Shown here: positions 36,694-47,278 of the stretch, one piece after another | Numbering within the stretch: the first letter of the stretch is position 1 | Layout: each line of letters starts with the position of its first letter | DNA from: Synechococcus sp. WH 8016 | GTDB taxonomy: Bacteria > Cyanobacteriota > Cyanobacteriia > PCC-6307 > Cyanobiaceae | Direction: 5' to 3' | Assembly (NCBI RefSeq): GCF_000230675.1 | Contig: NZ_AGIK01000001.1 | Span: 1,195,207-1,259,206, forward strand | Length of the DNA stretch: 64,000 bases | Program-made: the position numbers and the translations under genes | The notes under the pieces: model-generated | The model's database searches: none | The model's input: only the letters and a program-made list of their open reading frames with translations | Told to the model about the DNA's origin: nothing

Positions 36694-37158
36694 TCAATCC
36701 ACCAGAGAAAACATCAGCTCACCGGAGCAGACAAGCTGTCCATCCACCGTGGCCTCCGCCTTTACTTTGCCAAAACGCTTTCGTTTAAGGCTGAGCAACT
36801 CGCAGGTAATCCTCAATTGATCTCCAGGAACCACCGGCCGACGAAAACGAACACCGTCAATTCCGGCGAATACGAACAAGCCCTGGGGGAGATCCGGCAT
36901 CTGAGTCACGATCAATCCACCCACCTGAGCCATCGCTTCAACAATCAAAACCCCAGGCATCAAGGGACGACCAGGGAAATGCCCCTGGAAATGGGGCTCA
37001 TTGATGGTGACGTTCTTGATCGCGACAGCGCGCTCACCTGGAACGTGCTCAAGCACCCGATCCACCAAGGCGAAGGGATAACGATGCGGCAGCAGACCCA
37101 TGATCTGCTCAGCATTGAGCACGGCAGAAGGCGAGTCGGTAGAGGCAAGAACGGTCAA
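36694..37158 (-). CDS. fabZ: 3-hydroxyacyl-[ACP] dehydratase FabZ
   Basis: Dehydrates 3-hydroxyacyl-ACP in fatty acid elongation. The 154-residue hot-dog enzyme carries [20 protein letters not shown] and the active-site helix [20 protein letters not shown] with His, then VEAMAQVGG with Glu. The start is a TTG at 37158, five bases after the lpxC stop. It sits between lpxC and lpxA, so fatty acid and lipid A supply are co-expressed. Confidence 0.95.
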   Translation of the reverse strand: MTVLASTDSPSAVLNAEQIMGLLPHRYPFALVDRVLEHVPGERAVAIKNVTINEPHFQGHFPGRPLMPGVLIVEAMAQVGGLIVTQMPDLPQGLFVFAGIDGVRFRRPVVPGDQLRITCELLSLKRKRFGKVKAEATVDGQLVCSGELMFSLVD

Positions 37159-37163
37159 GTGGC

Positions 37164-38018
37164 TCAGCGTTGGGGAACGAGTTGATCGGCAAGTGCCGCG
37201 GCCAGATCAGTATGAAGGCCGTGGGATCCGCGATAGGCAAGCACCTGGGCTTGAGGGAAACCCACGAGAGCGAGATCTCCGATTAGATCCAAGACCTTAT
37301 GGCGCACTGGTTCATCTTGAAAACGCAGCGGCGGATTCACCCAGGAATCTCCATCACAAACGAGGGCGTTATCTAAAGCGCCTCCACGAATGAGACCCGA
37401 GGCGCGAAGTTGCTCCACTTGCTCGCGAAAACCAAAGGTCCGAGCAGGCGCAATCTCTTCCACAAAGGTCTGAGGCGTGAGCTCGAGGGCCAATTGCTGG
37501 CGACCAATCGCTTGTTGAGGGAAATCAATCACGCCAACCAGCGTGAAGCGATCAGCAGGCGTTGCAACGATGGCGCTGTTTCCGCGATAAAAGGCCAGCG
37601 GGGCAGAGAGCACCACCGGGGGACGACGTGGTGTCGACGCTGGAGTTAATCCGGCTTCTGCGATCGCTTCCACCCAGCCCAAAGCAGAACCATCGAGAAG
37701 CGGTATTTCCGTTCCTGATACCTGCAGCTCAACATGGGAAACGCCACAGCCAGCCAGAGCTGCGAGCAGATGTTCCACGGTGGAAAGCTGTCTGTCTCCA
37801 AAATCGAGGGTGGTGCACAGCTGGCTGTCGCGCACCTGTGAGGGATCTAAACGAACGGATTCTGAGGTTTGATCAAGCCAGCGCACATAGAAGCCTTCCT
37901 GCTCAGAAGGAACCAGGCTGACTTCACATTGCTGGCCACTGTGCAAACCAATCCCGGAGCGCGACACCCTTGATGCCAACGTCCAAGGCCCGTTGTAATC
38001 CGCAGGCCAAGACATCAT
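37164..38018 (-). CDS. lpxC: UDP-3-O-acyl-N-acetylglucosamine deacetylase
   Basis: Zinc deacetylase committing UDP-acyl-GlcNAc to lipid A. The 284-residue protein has [17 protein letters not shown], the zinc-site His in [13 protein letters not shown], the His/Asp pair in [16 protein letters not shown] and a final [17 protein letters not shown] 38018 overlaps the bamA stop by one base (TAATG). The zinc ligands and general base all appear present. Confidence 0.95.
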   Translation of the reverse strand: MMSWPADYNGPWTLASRVSRSGIGLHSGQQCEVSLVPSEQEGFYVRWLDQTSESVRLDPSQVRDSQLCTTLDFGDRQLSTVEHLLAALAGCGVSHVELQVSGTEIPLLDGSALGWVEAIAEAGLTPASTPRRPPVVLSAPLAFYRGNSAIVATPADRFTLVGVIDFPQQAIGRQQLALELTPQTFVEEIAPARTFGFREQVEQLRASGLIRGGALDNALVCDGDSWVNPPLRFQDEPVRHKVLDLIGDLALVGFPQAQVLAYRGSHGLHTDLAAALADQLVPQR

Positions 38019-40300
38019 TAGAACTTCCAGCCCACACCTAAGTTGAATCTCCATTCACCGGTCAAATCCTGACTGGCAACCTCAAGACGCAATGGACCCA
38101 CAGGCGTCGTCACGATCACACCCGTACCGATAGAGAAGCCTGAACCTGGCTTTTTCAGCAATTTGCCGGGTTTTCCCGGAACACTGCTCTGGGAACCAAA
38201 ATCGGTGCCCGCATCAACAAATAATTCCCCAGCGAAAATGCTGATAATCGGAAAGCGATATTCCAGGGTTGCTTCGCCGTAACTACGACCAACTGCTAGA
38301 TCGCAGTCGTACCAACCACGCACTGAGTTCGAACCGCCGAGGCAAAAGGCCTCGTAAGGGGGCAAGTCTCCGACAATGGAACCAGCCTTGAGTTGAAGAC
38401 CAATGGCTTGTGGGCAATTTGCTTTTTCGCCGGGCTTAGGCCGACAACCCTTGGCAATTTTCAGCCAATTCACGGGGAAGAATTGGGTATAGCTTGCTTT
38501 CACACGGTTGAAGGTTGGTGAGTTCTCACCAACCGACAGGAATTGCTCGGTCCCGAAACTAAAGAAATTACCCGAGGTTGGATTGCGGGGATCATTCAAA
38601 GTGTTGTAGGTGGCAGCAAATCGCAAGCCAGCTAAATTATTTTCAGTAGCGCAATTGTAAGAGATGCAAATAATATTTTCATTCGGAATACTGTTTTTAT
38701 CACGGTCACTAGGGGTGCCATACACACGAGAAGTGCCCTCGAAATTGATGGGTCGAACACTTTGAACATTTAAACCCGCAAGAACCTGCCATGGCGCTTT
38801 CTTATAGGGGTCACCACCATTAAGAGGCCTTGCAAAAATGATATTTCCGCCAATCCTTTGCAGGGCAACAGAGTCGCCCTGATAATCGAACCAACTGTAC
38901 TCGGGGAAGAGATCAGAGGCATCTCCAACATCATCAAACTTGCGCCCGGCTGGATTATCACTTCTATTAATCGCGTAAGCACGGGACGATTTGTTGTCTT
39001 CGTAATCCGTGACGGTCACAATGTCGCCATTGTTTTGGCTCTGAAAGACCTGAGGAACCTCACGACTCAAGAACAAAGAGGCCCTGAAGGAGGTGCGATG
39101 GGCATCCCCCTTGATCCATGGATCAGTAAACGTGAAATCTGCGAGACCGCCGTACTGCCCGTAGGTGAGATTAAGAGCCAGATTCCAGGCACGGCCAAAC
39201 AAATTGCTGTCTTGAACCTGAACCTGTCCAAACACACCCTGACTTTGGCTATAGCCCAAGCCGCCTGATAGAGAACCGGTTGACTGCTCAACAATTCCCA
39301 AAACAATATTAACTTCGCCTGGATTTCCGGCAACGGGCTTCAGTGTGACTTTGACATCACTGAACAACGATGTTCCGTAAAGGCGTTTGATATCACCCTC
39401 AAGTTGGTTGCGATTAAAAGCCTCACCTGGCTTGATCGATATTTCTCTTGTAATCACCCAAGGTTTGGTTTTTCCACGAATCGGTTCACCTTTTTCGTTG
39501 GTGGTTTCGCCTTCCTTGTTCAGGAACTGCACCTCAACGCCCGCAACCGTACCGACAACAACTTTGAGCTGCACAACCCCATCTGGACTGACTCGGGTCG
39601 GTCCTGTGACCCTGGCAAGGGCATACCCCTCGCTGGCATACCAGGTTTGAAGTTCTTTCATCCGAAGCTGAAGTTCGGAGAGGTTCAGCGTGCGTCCGTA
39701 GTCGGAACTAAAGGCATCCTCAATAACCTGTGGAGGGATCTCATTGTCTTCAGGCAGCAACTCAACCTTGGTCAGTACAGGGTTGGGAACAACCTGAACA
39801 ACAAGTTGCACGCCAAGCGGACCATTAACCGGTTCGATGCGAACGTCTGAGAACCAACCGGTGGCGTAAATCGCCTCCAAATCAACTTTAAGTTCATCCC
39901 TGGTAACGCGGCTACCAGGACGCACGGTCATGGCGTCATAAGCAGCCAATTCCACCCGCTCTTGCTCGGGGTGACCATCGATCCCTTCGATCACCACCTC
40001 TGTAATCAGAATTCTTGGCTGCTCAGGGCCCTCGTTTTCAGCAGCAACAGGTGCTTCCTGACCATCTTCAAAAGCTTCCACCTCAACGGATTGAGGTGCT
40101 GATTGAGGTGCTGATTGCGAATCAGGAGAATCCCCAGTGAGGGCATCCTCGAGCTGGATCTGTTCCTCCGAACTCTGATCGGAGTCAGCCTCAGCTTGCG
40201 CTCGAGCCGGAAGGGTGGTCAGAAGCGGAAGGGCCAGAGCTAGCCCCAAAGCTCCTCGCCGAACGGCGTTCCTGGTTCGGCATGAGGAGGAATTGACCAT
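38018..40300 (-). CDS. bamA: Outer-membrane assembly factor BamA (Omp85)
   Basis: Inserts beta-barrel proteins into the outer membrane. 760 residues: a signal peptide (LALALPLLTTLPARA), a Gln/Glu/Ser-rich linker to about residue 95, three POTRA-like domains (about 95-340; for example ITEVVIEGIDGHPEQERVEL and VQFLNKEGE), then a 16-strand barrel ending in FNLGVGWKF with the typical aromatic last residue. Three POTRAs is the usual cyanobacterial number. It is part of the operon with purC and lpxC. Confidence 0.94.
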   Translation of the reverse strand: MVNSSSCRTRNAVRRGALGLALALPLLTTLPARAQAEADSDQSSEEQIQLEDALTGDSPDSQSAPQSAPQSVEVEAFEDGQEAPVAAENEGPEQPRILITEVVIEGIDGHPEQERVELAAYDAMTVRPGSRVTRDELKVDLEAIYATGWFSDVRIEPVNGPLGVQLVVQVVPNPVLTKVELLPEDNEIPPQVIEDAFSSDYGRTLNLSELQLRMKELQTWYASEGYALARVTGPTRVSPDGVVQLKVVVGTVAGVEVQFLNKEGETTNEKGEPIRGKTKPWVITREISIKPGEAFNRNQLEGDIKRLYGTSLFSDVKVTLKPVAGNPGEVNIVLGIVEQSTGSLSGGLGYSQSQGVFGQVQVQDSNLFGRAWNLALNLTYGQYGGLADFTFTDPWIKGDAHRTSFRASLFLSREVPQVFQSQNNGDIVTVTDYEDNKSSRAYAINRSDNPAGRKFDDVGDASDLFPEYSWFDYQGDSVALQRIGGNIIFARPLNGGDPYKKAPWQVLAGLNVQSVRPINFEGTSRVYGTPSDRDKNSIPNENIICISYNCATENNLAGLRFAATYNTLNDPRNPTSGNFFSFGTEQFLSVGENSPTFNRVKASYTQFFPVNWLKIAKGCRPKPGEKANCPQAIGLQLKAGSIVGDLPPYEAFCLGGSNSVRGWYDCDLAVGRSYGEATLEYRFPIISIFAGELFVDAGTDFGSQSSVPGKPGKLLKKPGSGFSIGTGVIVTTPVGPLRLEVASQDLTGEWRFNLGVGWKF

Positions 40301-40347
40301 GAGGTGGTGCGGATATCGGCCGAAACGACCGGAAACGTCCGGTGACC

Positions 40348-41100
40348 TTACCTGTAGTTGCGGGGTTTAGGGGTTGCCCCTTGGACCCGTTTGCAGACCT
40401 CCCCGTAGGCCTCGATCACTCCTCCGAGGTCTTGACGGAAGCGATCCTTGTCCAAAATGCGCTCTTTTGCATCTTGGCTGTTCATGTCCCAAAGGCGGCA
40501 GGTGTCTGGGCTGATCTCGTCAGCCACAAGTAATTCACCCGCAGCGTTGCGCCCCAGCTCGAGCTTGAAATCCACCAATTGCAAATTGAGGCCCGAAAAG
40601 AAAGGGGTCAAAACAGCATTCACCCGTCTTGCCAACGTCTCGATTTCCTGACGACTTTCCTGACTCACTAAGTCAAGTAAGAACAGGCGCGACTCGGTCA
40701 AAAGAGGATCACCAAGATCATCATCCTTGTAATAGAGATCCAGCAGTGCTGGATCCAAACGAGTGCCTTGAGAAATTGGGGTTTCACGGCAGAGTGATCC
40801 AGTTGCCACGTTGCGCAGCACGACTTCAATCGGAATCACCTGGACCCGTTGGACCACCATCCAATGATCGGACTCCAATCCGCAGTAATGGGTTGGTATT
40901 CCTTCCCGTTCCAGCAACTCAAACAGGCACGCTGAGATCTGACAGTTAAGTCGCCCTTTGTCATCAAGTTGTGCACGCTTTTGAGCGTTAAAAGCCGTGG
41001 CATCGTTCTTGAACTCAACCAAAACCTCAGCCTCATTGTTTGAGGCATAGATGCGTTTGGCCTTGCCCTCATAAAGGAGAGGCCCATGGGTGCTGGTCAT
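40348..41100 (-). CDS. purC: SAICAR synthase
   Basis: Phosphoribosylaminoimidazole-succinocarboxamide synthase of purine synthesis, 250 residues. It has [20 protein letters not shown] at the start, [18 protein letters not shown] in the middle and [18 protein letters not shown] with the signature SPDTxR. The first four bases (ATGA) overlap the stop of the upstream gene. The position just upstream of bamA is a recurrent cyanobacterial arrangement. Confidence 0.96.
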   Translation of the reverse strand: MTSTHGPLLYEGKAKRIYASNNEAEVLVEFKNDATAFNAQKRAQLDDKGRLNCQISACLFELLEREGIPTHYCGLESDHWMVVQRVQVIPIEVVLRNVATGSLCRETPISQGTRLDPALLDLYYKDDDLGDPLLTESRLFLLDLVSQESRQEIETLARRVNAVLTPFFSGLNLQLVDFKLELGRNAAGELLVADEISPDTCRLWDMNSQDAKERILDKDRFRQDLGGVIEAYGEVCKRVQGATPKPRNYR

Positions 41101-42083
41101 GGCGTGGGCAAAGGATTGGAAGCAGGAGCTTCGGATGAATCCGATTCTCCCAGGGAGGCATGGCCACCGGGCGCGCGAGGAGAGCGAAGCTGATCTTCAA
41201 GGTCTTGCAAACGCTGAGGATCCAGGTCAGGAGAGATCTGTTCCAGCTCGAGCAGCGTTAATCGGTCATCAACCCGGCTGGCCAACCGTCGCAGCCGTTC
41301 GCGAGGCCGATCAGCATCCCCACCCTGCTGCAGGGCTAAACGCAACTGCAGGCGAAGCAAATCTTCTGCCAAACCCCAAGCTTGCTCAGCGGCCGCTTGA
41401 TCCAAGGCTGATTCCAACAACAGATCGCTGCGATCTGGATCAAGAGGTGCCAGCAGCTCAGCGACTTGACCAAGCCTGCGCGATGCCACAACTCCTGGGG
41501 TACGACCCGCCAGGAGAACCGTGACGGCCTCCTCCGGCCGGCCGGCTGCTAACTCATGGTTGGCCAGCAGATCGAGGGCTGAACGGGTGAGCGGCAAGCC
41601 ATCATCCGAATAGCCCACGATCAACATTTCTGGATCAAGACGAGTGAGGTCTCCATCAGCCAAACGCCGAAGTGCAAGCACTGCGCGGTCTTGATCGAGG
41701 GCCGCACTGGCGGCTTGCCATGACAGAAGCAACCACTCCCTTCGCTGTGATCCTGGTCCAGGCCCAAATCGACTCAGCACAATCTGAGTGCTGTCTGGAG
41801 CCTTGCAGGCCATCAGCGCCCGAGCATTCGCCATCACAACAGCAAACGGTTGCGGAGCGGGCGCCACCAACATCAAACGATCGCGCAGCAGACGCAGGCG
41901 CTCCTGCAGGCCAAAGCGATCGGCATCGGCACAAGCCGCAGACAACTGGGGAATGCCACCGTCTTCGAGGACCGTTTCAAAGGCCTCTTTGGACATCGGC
42001 AGAACGACAGGCTCCACAGGGGCCGGGGCCAACGGCGGTGCTGCCGCCAACAAAAACAACAGTGGCAGGGAGGAAAGCCCCAT
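41097..42083 (-). CDS. Exported helical repeat-like protein, 328 residues
   Basis: Starts [20 protein letters not shown] with a signal peptide, followed by an all-helical Leu/Ala/Arg-rich region ([51 protein letters not shown]) resembling degenerate TPR-like arrays, and a Pro/Ser-rich tail. The function is unknown. It heads the purC-bamA-lpx operon with a four-base ATGA overlap, so a periplasmic role in envelope assembly is possible. It diverges from purD with 102 bases between starts. Confidence 0.72.
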   Translation of the reverse strand: MGLSSLPLLFLLAAAPPLAPAPVEPVVLPMSKEAFETVLEDGGIPQLSAACADADRFGLQERLRLLRDRLMLVAPAPQPFAVVMANARALMACKAPDSTQIVLSRFGPGPGSQRREWLLLSWQAASAALDQDRAVLALRRLADGDLTRLDPEMLIVGYSDDGLPLTRSALDLLANHELAAGRPEEAVTVLLAGRTPGVVASRRLGQVAELLAPLDPDRSDLLLESALDQAAAEQAWGLAEDLLRLQLRLALQQGGDADRPRERLRRLASRVDDRLTLLELEQISPDLDPQRLQDLEDQLRSPRAPGGHASLGESDSSEAPASNPLPTP

Positions 42084-42185
42084 GGGCTGACAGTCGCTCA
42101 ACAAAGATGGACAGGTCAGGACAACGCGCCGAGCATTGCGCCTGAACTCCAAACCTAGGGGTCACCCCCCGTTCCGCACTCGCCC

Positions 42186-43523
42186 ATGTCCATCTCCACC
42201 ACCCGTCCCCTCTCGCTCCCACCGTTGCGCAATGTGCTCGTGGTGGGAGGTGGCGGACGAGAGCAGGCGTTGGCCTGGGCGTTCAGGCGCTGCCCAGAGA
42301 TTGAAGGCATTTGGATCAGCCCAGGCAACGCTGGCACCAGCGATTTAGACGGCTGCACTCCACTGGCCATTGCAGAAGCCGATCACGACGGCATGGTTGC
42401 GGCATGCAGAGACCACCGCATCGATCTGGTGGTGATCGGTCCAGAAGCCCCCTTGGCCGCTGGGCTCGCAGACACGCTTTGCGGGCAAGGCATCGCTGTC
42501 TTCGGTCCGAGCGCGGAGGGTGCTCAGCTCGAGGCGAGCAAAGCCTGGGCGAAGCAACTAATGCAAGAAGCAGGCATCCCCACGGCTGGGTACTGGACCG
42601 TGTCCAACGAACAGGAGGGTCTTGCCCTCCTCCAACAACTGCAGCGCCCCCTGGTGGTGAAGGCGGATGGGCTCGCGGCAGGGAAGGGGGTAACGGTGGC
42701 GAACAGCGTGGAGGAGACGGCCACCGCCATTCAAGAGGCTTTTCAAGGACGGTTCGGACAGGCCGGTGAGCAGCTCGTCTTGGAAGAACGCCTAACGGGG
42801 CCAGAAGTCTCCGTGTTTGCCCTTTGCGATGGCGAGAACATGGTTTTGCTTCCGCCTGCACAGGATCACAAACGACTCCTGGAGGGGGATCAAGGACCGA
42901 ACACGGGGGGGATGGGGGCTTATGCACCGGCCCCCCTGCTCGATCAAGCGCAACTAGAGCAGGTGCGCGAACGGATCCTGGAACCAACCCTTGCGGCCTT
43001 GCGCAAGCGAGGAATCCTCTATCGAGGGGTGATTTATGCGGGTCTGATGCTGACGCCCGATGGGCCCCAGGTCATCGAATTCAATTGCCGCTTTGGCGAT
43101 CCTGAATGCCAAACCCTGATGCCTCTCATGGGGCCTGAACTGGCTCGCGTGCTGCAGGCCTGTGCCCTCGGACGTTTAGCGGATGCTCCAACACTCACGC
43201 TCACAGAGCTATGCAGTGCCTGCGTGGTGGCGGCAGCCGCTGGCTATCCCGACAGCCCCCGCAAAGGCGATCCCATTACCGTTGCGCTCGATCCCGAATC
43301 AAGCAGCACGGACCAACTTCAGTTGTTCCATGCGGGAACGCATCACAGCACGGAGGGGGTGCTGGAGACCTCCGGCGGCCGCGTTCTGGCGATGGTGGCG
43401 CAAGCGCTAGATTTTGATCAGGCCTTCGCGAAGGCCTACGAGGGATTAACGCAGGTTCGATACGACGGAATGCAATTCCGAAAAGATATTGGCCATCAAG
43501 TGCGCGCACCTAAGCTTTATTAA
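42186..43523 (+). CDS. purD: Phosphoribosylamine-glycine ligase
   Basis: ATP-grasp enzyme making GAR in purine synthesis, 445 residues. It begins LRNVLVVGGGGREQALAW (N-domain loop) with VVIGPEAPLAAGLAD, then the ATP-grasp core VVKADGLAAGKGVTVANSVE, GPEVSVFALCDGENMVLLPP and the signature FNCRFGDPECQ. NTGGMGAYAPAP is the substrate loop. The stop is 13 bases before nblS, a pairing seen in other picocyanobacterial genomes. Confidence 0.97.
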   Translation: MSISTTRPLSLPPLRNVLVVGGGGREQALAWAFRRCPEIEGIWISPGNAGTSDLDGCTPLAIAEADHDGMVAACRDHRIDLVVIGPEAPLAAGLADTLCGQGIAVFGPSAEGAQLEASKAWAKQLMQEAGIPTAGYWTVSNEQEGLALLQQLQRPLVVKADGLAAGKGVTVANSVEETATAIQEAFQGRFGQAGEQLVLEERLTGPEVSVFALCDGENMVLLPPAQDHKRLLEGDQGPNTGGMGAYAPAPLLDQAQLEQVRERILEPTLAALRKRGILYRGVIYAGLMLTPDGPQVIEFNCRFGDPECQTLMPLMGPELARVLQACALGRLADAPTLTLTELCSACVVAAAAGYPDSPRKGDPITVALDPESSSTDQLQLFHAGTHHSTEGVLETSGGRVLAMVAQALDFDQAFAKAYEGLTQVRYDGMQFRKDIGHQVRAPKLY

Positions 43524-43536
43524 GCATTGATGCGCC

Positions 43537-45618
43537 ATGAGTAGCGGTTCGGCACCAGCTTCTGCGAACTCCACTGCGTCCTCATGGGCAGGGTCAGTCT
43601 CTTCGGATACGGCCCCAGAGCAGGATGGCCTTTGGAGTGGCATCCGCCTCTGGTGGGCCGAATTCAGCCTTCAGACCAAACTTCTGGCCATCGCCACGCT
43701 GGTGGTGAGCCTGATGATGACCAGCATCACCTTTTTTGCGCTCAACGGCATCCAGCGTGATGCGGTGATGAATGACACCCGCTACGCCCGCGATTTGGGG
43801 CTGCTGTTGGCGGGCAACGTCACCGAGCTGGTGGCCGACGGACACGACCGAGAACTGGCCAATGTGGCCGAACAGTTTTGGCGGTCAAGCCGCAGCCTTC
43901 GCTACATCTTTTTTGCAGATCCAGAAGGCGTTGTTTATCTAGGGATTCCCATCAGTGGGAATGACGCTGACACCAGAGGGGACCTCCGTCTCAATCGACG
44001 CTTGGAACTCCCCAGCGAACTGAAATCGAGACCTAAAAATCCGCTTGTTCGTCAACATCTCACCCCTGATGGTCAGGTCACCGATGTTTTTGTGCCCTTG
44101 ATTCAGGAGGGTCGCTATCTCGGCGTCCTCGCCCTTGGAGTGAATCCCAATGACTCGGCCCTGGCGAGTGCCTCGCTCACCCGAGAGGTCACCGTGGCCG
44201 TGTTCATCTCGATCTGGGTGCTTGTGATTCTTGGTGCTGTCTTCAATGCGCTGACCATCACCCGACCAGTCAAAGAACTCCTACGCGGGGTTCGCTCGAT
44301 TGCAGCGGGAGATTTCCAAGCCCGGATCGGCCTCCCTGTTGGTGGCGAACTTGGGGAGTTGCTGGATGGATTTAATGCGATGGCCTCCCAGCTCCAGGAC
44401 TATGACGCGGCCAACATCGAGGAGTTACAGGCTGCCCAGGTGAAGCAGGCCTCGCTGATCGCAACGATGGCGGATGGCGCGGTTTTGCTGGATGAAAAAG
44501 GTCAAATTGTTTTGGCCAATCCAACGGCTCGACGCTTATTTCGCTGGGAAGGGCGAAATCTTGAAGGCCAGGACTTTCTCAATGCCATGCCTGACCTGTT
44601 GGCCATTGAGCTGCATGAGCCTCTCGATGGAGTCCTGAATCAAGGCCGTGACAGCAATGAATTAAGAAGCAGCATCGGGGAACCACCGCGCACCCTCCGT
44701 TTCGTCCTCCAAGCCGTACGCGAACCCAGTGGAGAAAACCTGAAAGGGATCGCGGTGACCATGCAGGACCTCACCCGAGAAGTGGAGCTCAACGCAGCCC
44801 AAAGCCGCTTCATCAGCAACGTCTCCCATGAGCTGCGCACGCCACTGTTCAACATCAAGAGCTACGTCGAAACCCTCTACGAAATGGGGGATCAACTCAG
44901 CGAAACAGACAAGCAAGAATTTCTCGGCGTTGCCAATGCAGAAACAGATCGACTGACGCGGCTCGTCAACGATGTCCTCGATCTTTCAAGGCTCGAATCC
45001 CATCCCAGCGTTCAGTTTTCTGAACTCGATCTCAGGCCTGGTCTGGAGCAAACCCTACGCAGCTATCAACTCAATGCATCCGACAAACAGGTCGAGCTAG
45101 ATCTCGAGGCATCGATCGATCTGCCAGACATTCTTGGCAATTGGGACTTACTTCTTCAGGTCCTGGATAATCTCGTTGGCAATGCTCTCAAGTTCAGCCG
45201 GAGCGGCAGCCGCATCGTGTTGAGGGCCTACACCTGGCCTGATAGTTGCGTGATGGGACCGCTTCCTGAAGATTCGCTTGAAGCACCGCAATGTGAAATG
45301 GTTTCACCTCTTCCAAAATTGCGGGTGGAAGTGAGTGACACGGGTTATGGGATCAGCGAAGACAAACAACAACGAATTTTCGAACGGTTTTACCGCGTAG
45401 AAAATGCCGTCCATACGGAGGTAGGGACAGGGCTTGGCCTCTCTATCGTGAGGGGAATTTTAGAGAAACACAGCAGCGTGATTCGCATGGCAAGCGAACC
45501 AGATGTGGGCACAACATTTTGGTTTGACCTACCGCTAGCCCAATCCGACCAAGACGAAATCAAACTGCAAGCTGAGCGGCAAAGTCGCTACGAACAAGAC
45601 GAAACAGAACTGAGTTAA
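43537..45618 (+). CDS. nblS: NblS/Hik33-type sensor histidine kinase
   Basis: A 693-residue membrane sensor controlling responses to high light and nutrient stress. Order: N-terminal tail, TM1 (LLAIATLVVSLMMTSITFF), a periplasmic sensor segment, TM2 (TVAVFISIWVLVILGAVFNA), HAMP (TRPVKELLRGVRSIAAGD), a PAS-like domain (ADGAVLLDEKGQIVLANPTA), HisKA with SNVSHELRTPLFNIKSYVE and HATPase boxes NLVGNALKFS, SDTGYGISE and GTGLGLSIVRG. All kinase boxes are intact. The purD/kai neighbourhood supports the NblS identification. Confidence 0.93.
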   Translation: MSSGSAPASANSTASSWAGSVSSDTAPEQDGLWSGIRLWWAEFSLQTKLLAIATLVVSLMMTSITFFALNGIQRDAVMNDTRYARDLGLLLAGNVTELVADGHDRELANVAEQFWRSSRSLRYIFFADPEGVVYLGIPISGNDADTRGDLRLNRRLELPSELKSRPKNPLVRQHLTPDGQVTDVFVPLIQEGRYLGVLALGVNPNDSALASASLTREVTVAVFISIWVLVILGAVFNALTITRPVKELLRGVRSIAAGDFQARIGLPVGGELGELLDGFNAMASQLQDYDAANIEELQAAQVKQASLIATMADGAVLLDEKGQIVLANPTARRLFRWEGRNLEGQDFLNAMPDLLAIELHEPLDGVLNQGRDSNELRSSIGEPPRTLRFVLQAVREPSGENLKGIAVTMQDLTREVELNAAQSRFISNVSHELRTPLFNIKSYVETLYEMGDQLSETDKQEFLGVANAETDRLTRLVNDVLDLSRLESHPSVQFSELDLRPGLEQTLRSYQLNASDKQVELDLEASIDLPDILGNWDLLLQVLDNLVGNALKFSRSGSRIVLRAYTWPDSCVMGPLPEDSLEAPQCEMVSPLPKLRVEVSDTGYGISEDKQQRIFERFYRVENAVHTEVGTGLGLSIVRGILEKHSSVIRMASEPDVGTTFWFDLPLAQSDQDEIKLQAERQSRYEQDETELS

Positions 45619-45639
45619 TGCATTTCTGCATTAACTCAG
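45610..45639. terminator. Perfect 13-bp inverted repeat at nblS/kaiC convergence
   Basis: CTGAGTTAATGCA, loop TTTC, TGCATTAACTCAG; the nblS stop codon TAA lies inside the left arm. There is no long U-tract on either side, but the position between two convergent genes suggests a bidirectional transcription barrier. Confidence 0.6.
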
Positions 45640-45676
45640 CATCAACAAGGCTCATTTAATCCAGAATGATTGAAAT

Positions 45677-47212
45677 TTACTCTGGAGCCACTCCACGAGC
45701 GATACGCGACAATTCACTTCGCTCATCCATCGTCACGCGATGCGGAACGCCACTAATAATTCGTTCAAAGTTTGAGAATGAATCCTTAATCTGAGGACCA
45801 TTACCAGTGATCAAGAATTCACGTATTCCGCGATCATGCCAGGATCCACGCATTTTGAAGACATTAAGAGCGCGAGCCATCTCACCACGAATTTCTACAT
45901 ATTGCAGCAACAGAATCGTGTCAGTGATAGTAGAAATATGCGAGTCCGTAATTGAATGACTTCCCATAAATTCTTCCGACGTATTCGTAAAGAATCCCGC
46001 GATTTCCTCCTGTTTGGCATATCCAGTCACCCCGATCACAAACTGCCTAAATGCGTTATGGCTAACACCACGTGCGAGCGCTGATAGGGAGTCAATCGCC
46101 ATGCGCGTGGGCTTGAATTGACTGATCTCAGTTTTAATAATCTGGAGGTGATCTTCCAGACCAGTCGACTCTGGGTAAGCGCAGATGATCTTCAGCAATC
46201 CATCTTGCTCCATCTGCTCAAAATCAATGCCCCAACTCGTGCCATTGCGTAGCAACTGAGCACGCGATTCTTCGTAGGCAAATAAAATCGCACGCTCTTT
46301 GTTACTGCATGCATCTTCAATGAATTTGGAGACCAATAGCGTTTTACCGGTACCAGTTGCTCCGGTCGCAAGAATGATCGAATCCTTGAAATAGCCGCCA
46401 CCACACATCTCATCAAGCCGCGGCACGCCCGAACTCACACGCACATTGGATGAACGTTGCGTCAGCCTCATCGCACCAAGAGGGAAGATGCTGATCCCAT
46501 GAGCACCCATCGTGAACGGGAACTCCCCCTTCATATGGGTAGTGCCTCGCAACTTGAGGATCTCAACGGTGCGCCGTCGGCGCTCGCCCTCCAACACATT
46601 GCGCAGGATCACAACATTGTCAGACACAAACTCTTCAACGCCATAGCGCGCGATGGGCCCATATTCGTCAATGCGCTCCGTGGTCATCACGGTGGTGACA
46701 CCGATCTCCTTCAGCCGAGCGATGAGACGGAAGATCTCCCGGCGCACAACAAACACGGCGTCGTACTGCTGAAAAACCGCCGTAATCGAATCGATTGCCA
46801 CCCTTTTGGCTTTGTACTTTCGGATGGCGTAATTAATTCTTTCAATCAGGCCAGACAGATCGAAACTGCCCGCCACATCCTGACCATCTGGATCCGGTGA
46901 AGCATCAAGAATAAAGAGCTTGTCTTGCTCGACCATCTCCTGCAAGTTCCAGCCAAAACTTGCTGCGTTACGCAAAATATCGAGCGGCGACTCCTCAAAC
47001 GTGACAAAAATCCCCGGCTCATCGTAATGAGCAATTCCGTTATGGAGGAAATGCAAGGAAAAAACAGTTTTACCCGTTCCGGACGTTCCGCTAATCAGGG
47101 TGCTGCGTCCAACTGGCAAGCCGCCATGACACACATTATCAAAGCCCTCGATTCCAGTCGGAAGCTTCTGGACCTGCATCTGAGAAGAACCACTTGAGCT
47201 AGAAATCTGCAT
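45677..47212 (-). CDS. kaiC: Circadian clock ATPase/kinase KaiC
   Basis: Core clock protein; its hexamer autophosphorylates and dephosphorylates over 24 h. At 511 residues it has two P-loop domains (ISGTSGTGKTVFSLHF in CI, LATGATGTGKTLLVSKF in CII), catalytic Glu pairs in FVTFEESPLD and FAYEESRAQL, and the CII phosphorylation site in ITDSHISTITDT (Ser and Thr at about residues 427-428). I chose ATG 47212 after GGAGAGCAAGG; a TTG 21 bases upstream is in frame. It is last in kaiA-kaiB-kaiC. Confidence 0.98.
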   Translation of the reverse strand: MQISSSSGSSQMQVQKLPTGIEGFDNVCHGGLPVGRSTLISGTSGTGKTVFSLHFLHNGIAHYDEPGIFVTFEESPLDILRNAASFGWNLQEMVEQDKLFILDASPDPDGQDVAGSFDLSGLIERINYAIRKYKAKRVAIDSITAVFQQYDAVFVVRREIFRLIARLKEIGVTTVMTTERIDEYGPIARYGVEEFVSDNVVILRNVLEGERRRRTVEILKLRGTTHMKGEFPFTMGAHGISIFPLGAMRLTQRSSNVRVSSGVPRLDEMCGGGYFKDSIILATGATGTGKTLLVSKFIEDACSNKERAILFAYEESRAQLLRNGTSWGIDFEQMEQDGLLKIICAYPESTGLEDHLQIIKTEISQFKPTRMAIDSLSALARGVSHNAFRQFVIGVTGYAKQEEIAGFFTNTSEEFMGSHSITDSHISTITDTILLLQYVEIRGEMARALNVFKMRGSWHDRGIREFLITGNGPQIKDSFSNFERIISGVPHRVTMDERSELSRIARGVAPE

Positions 47213-47278
47213 AACCGCGACCTTGCTCTCCAACGTTAATAAGGAAAATCCTTCGCATCCGCTAGATCACCCTGTGAC

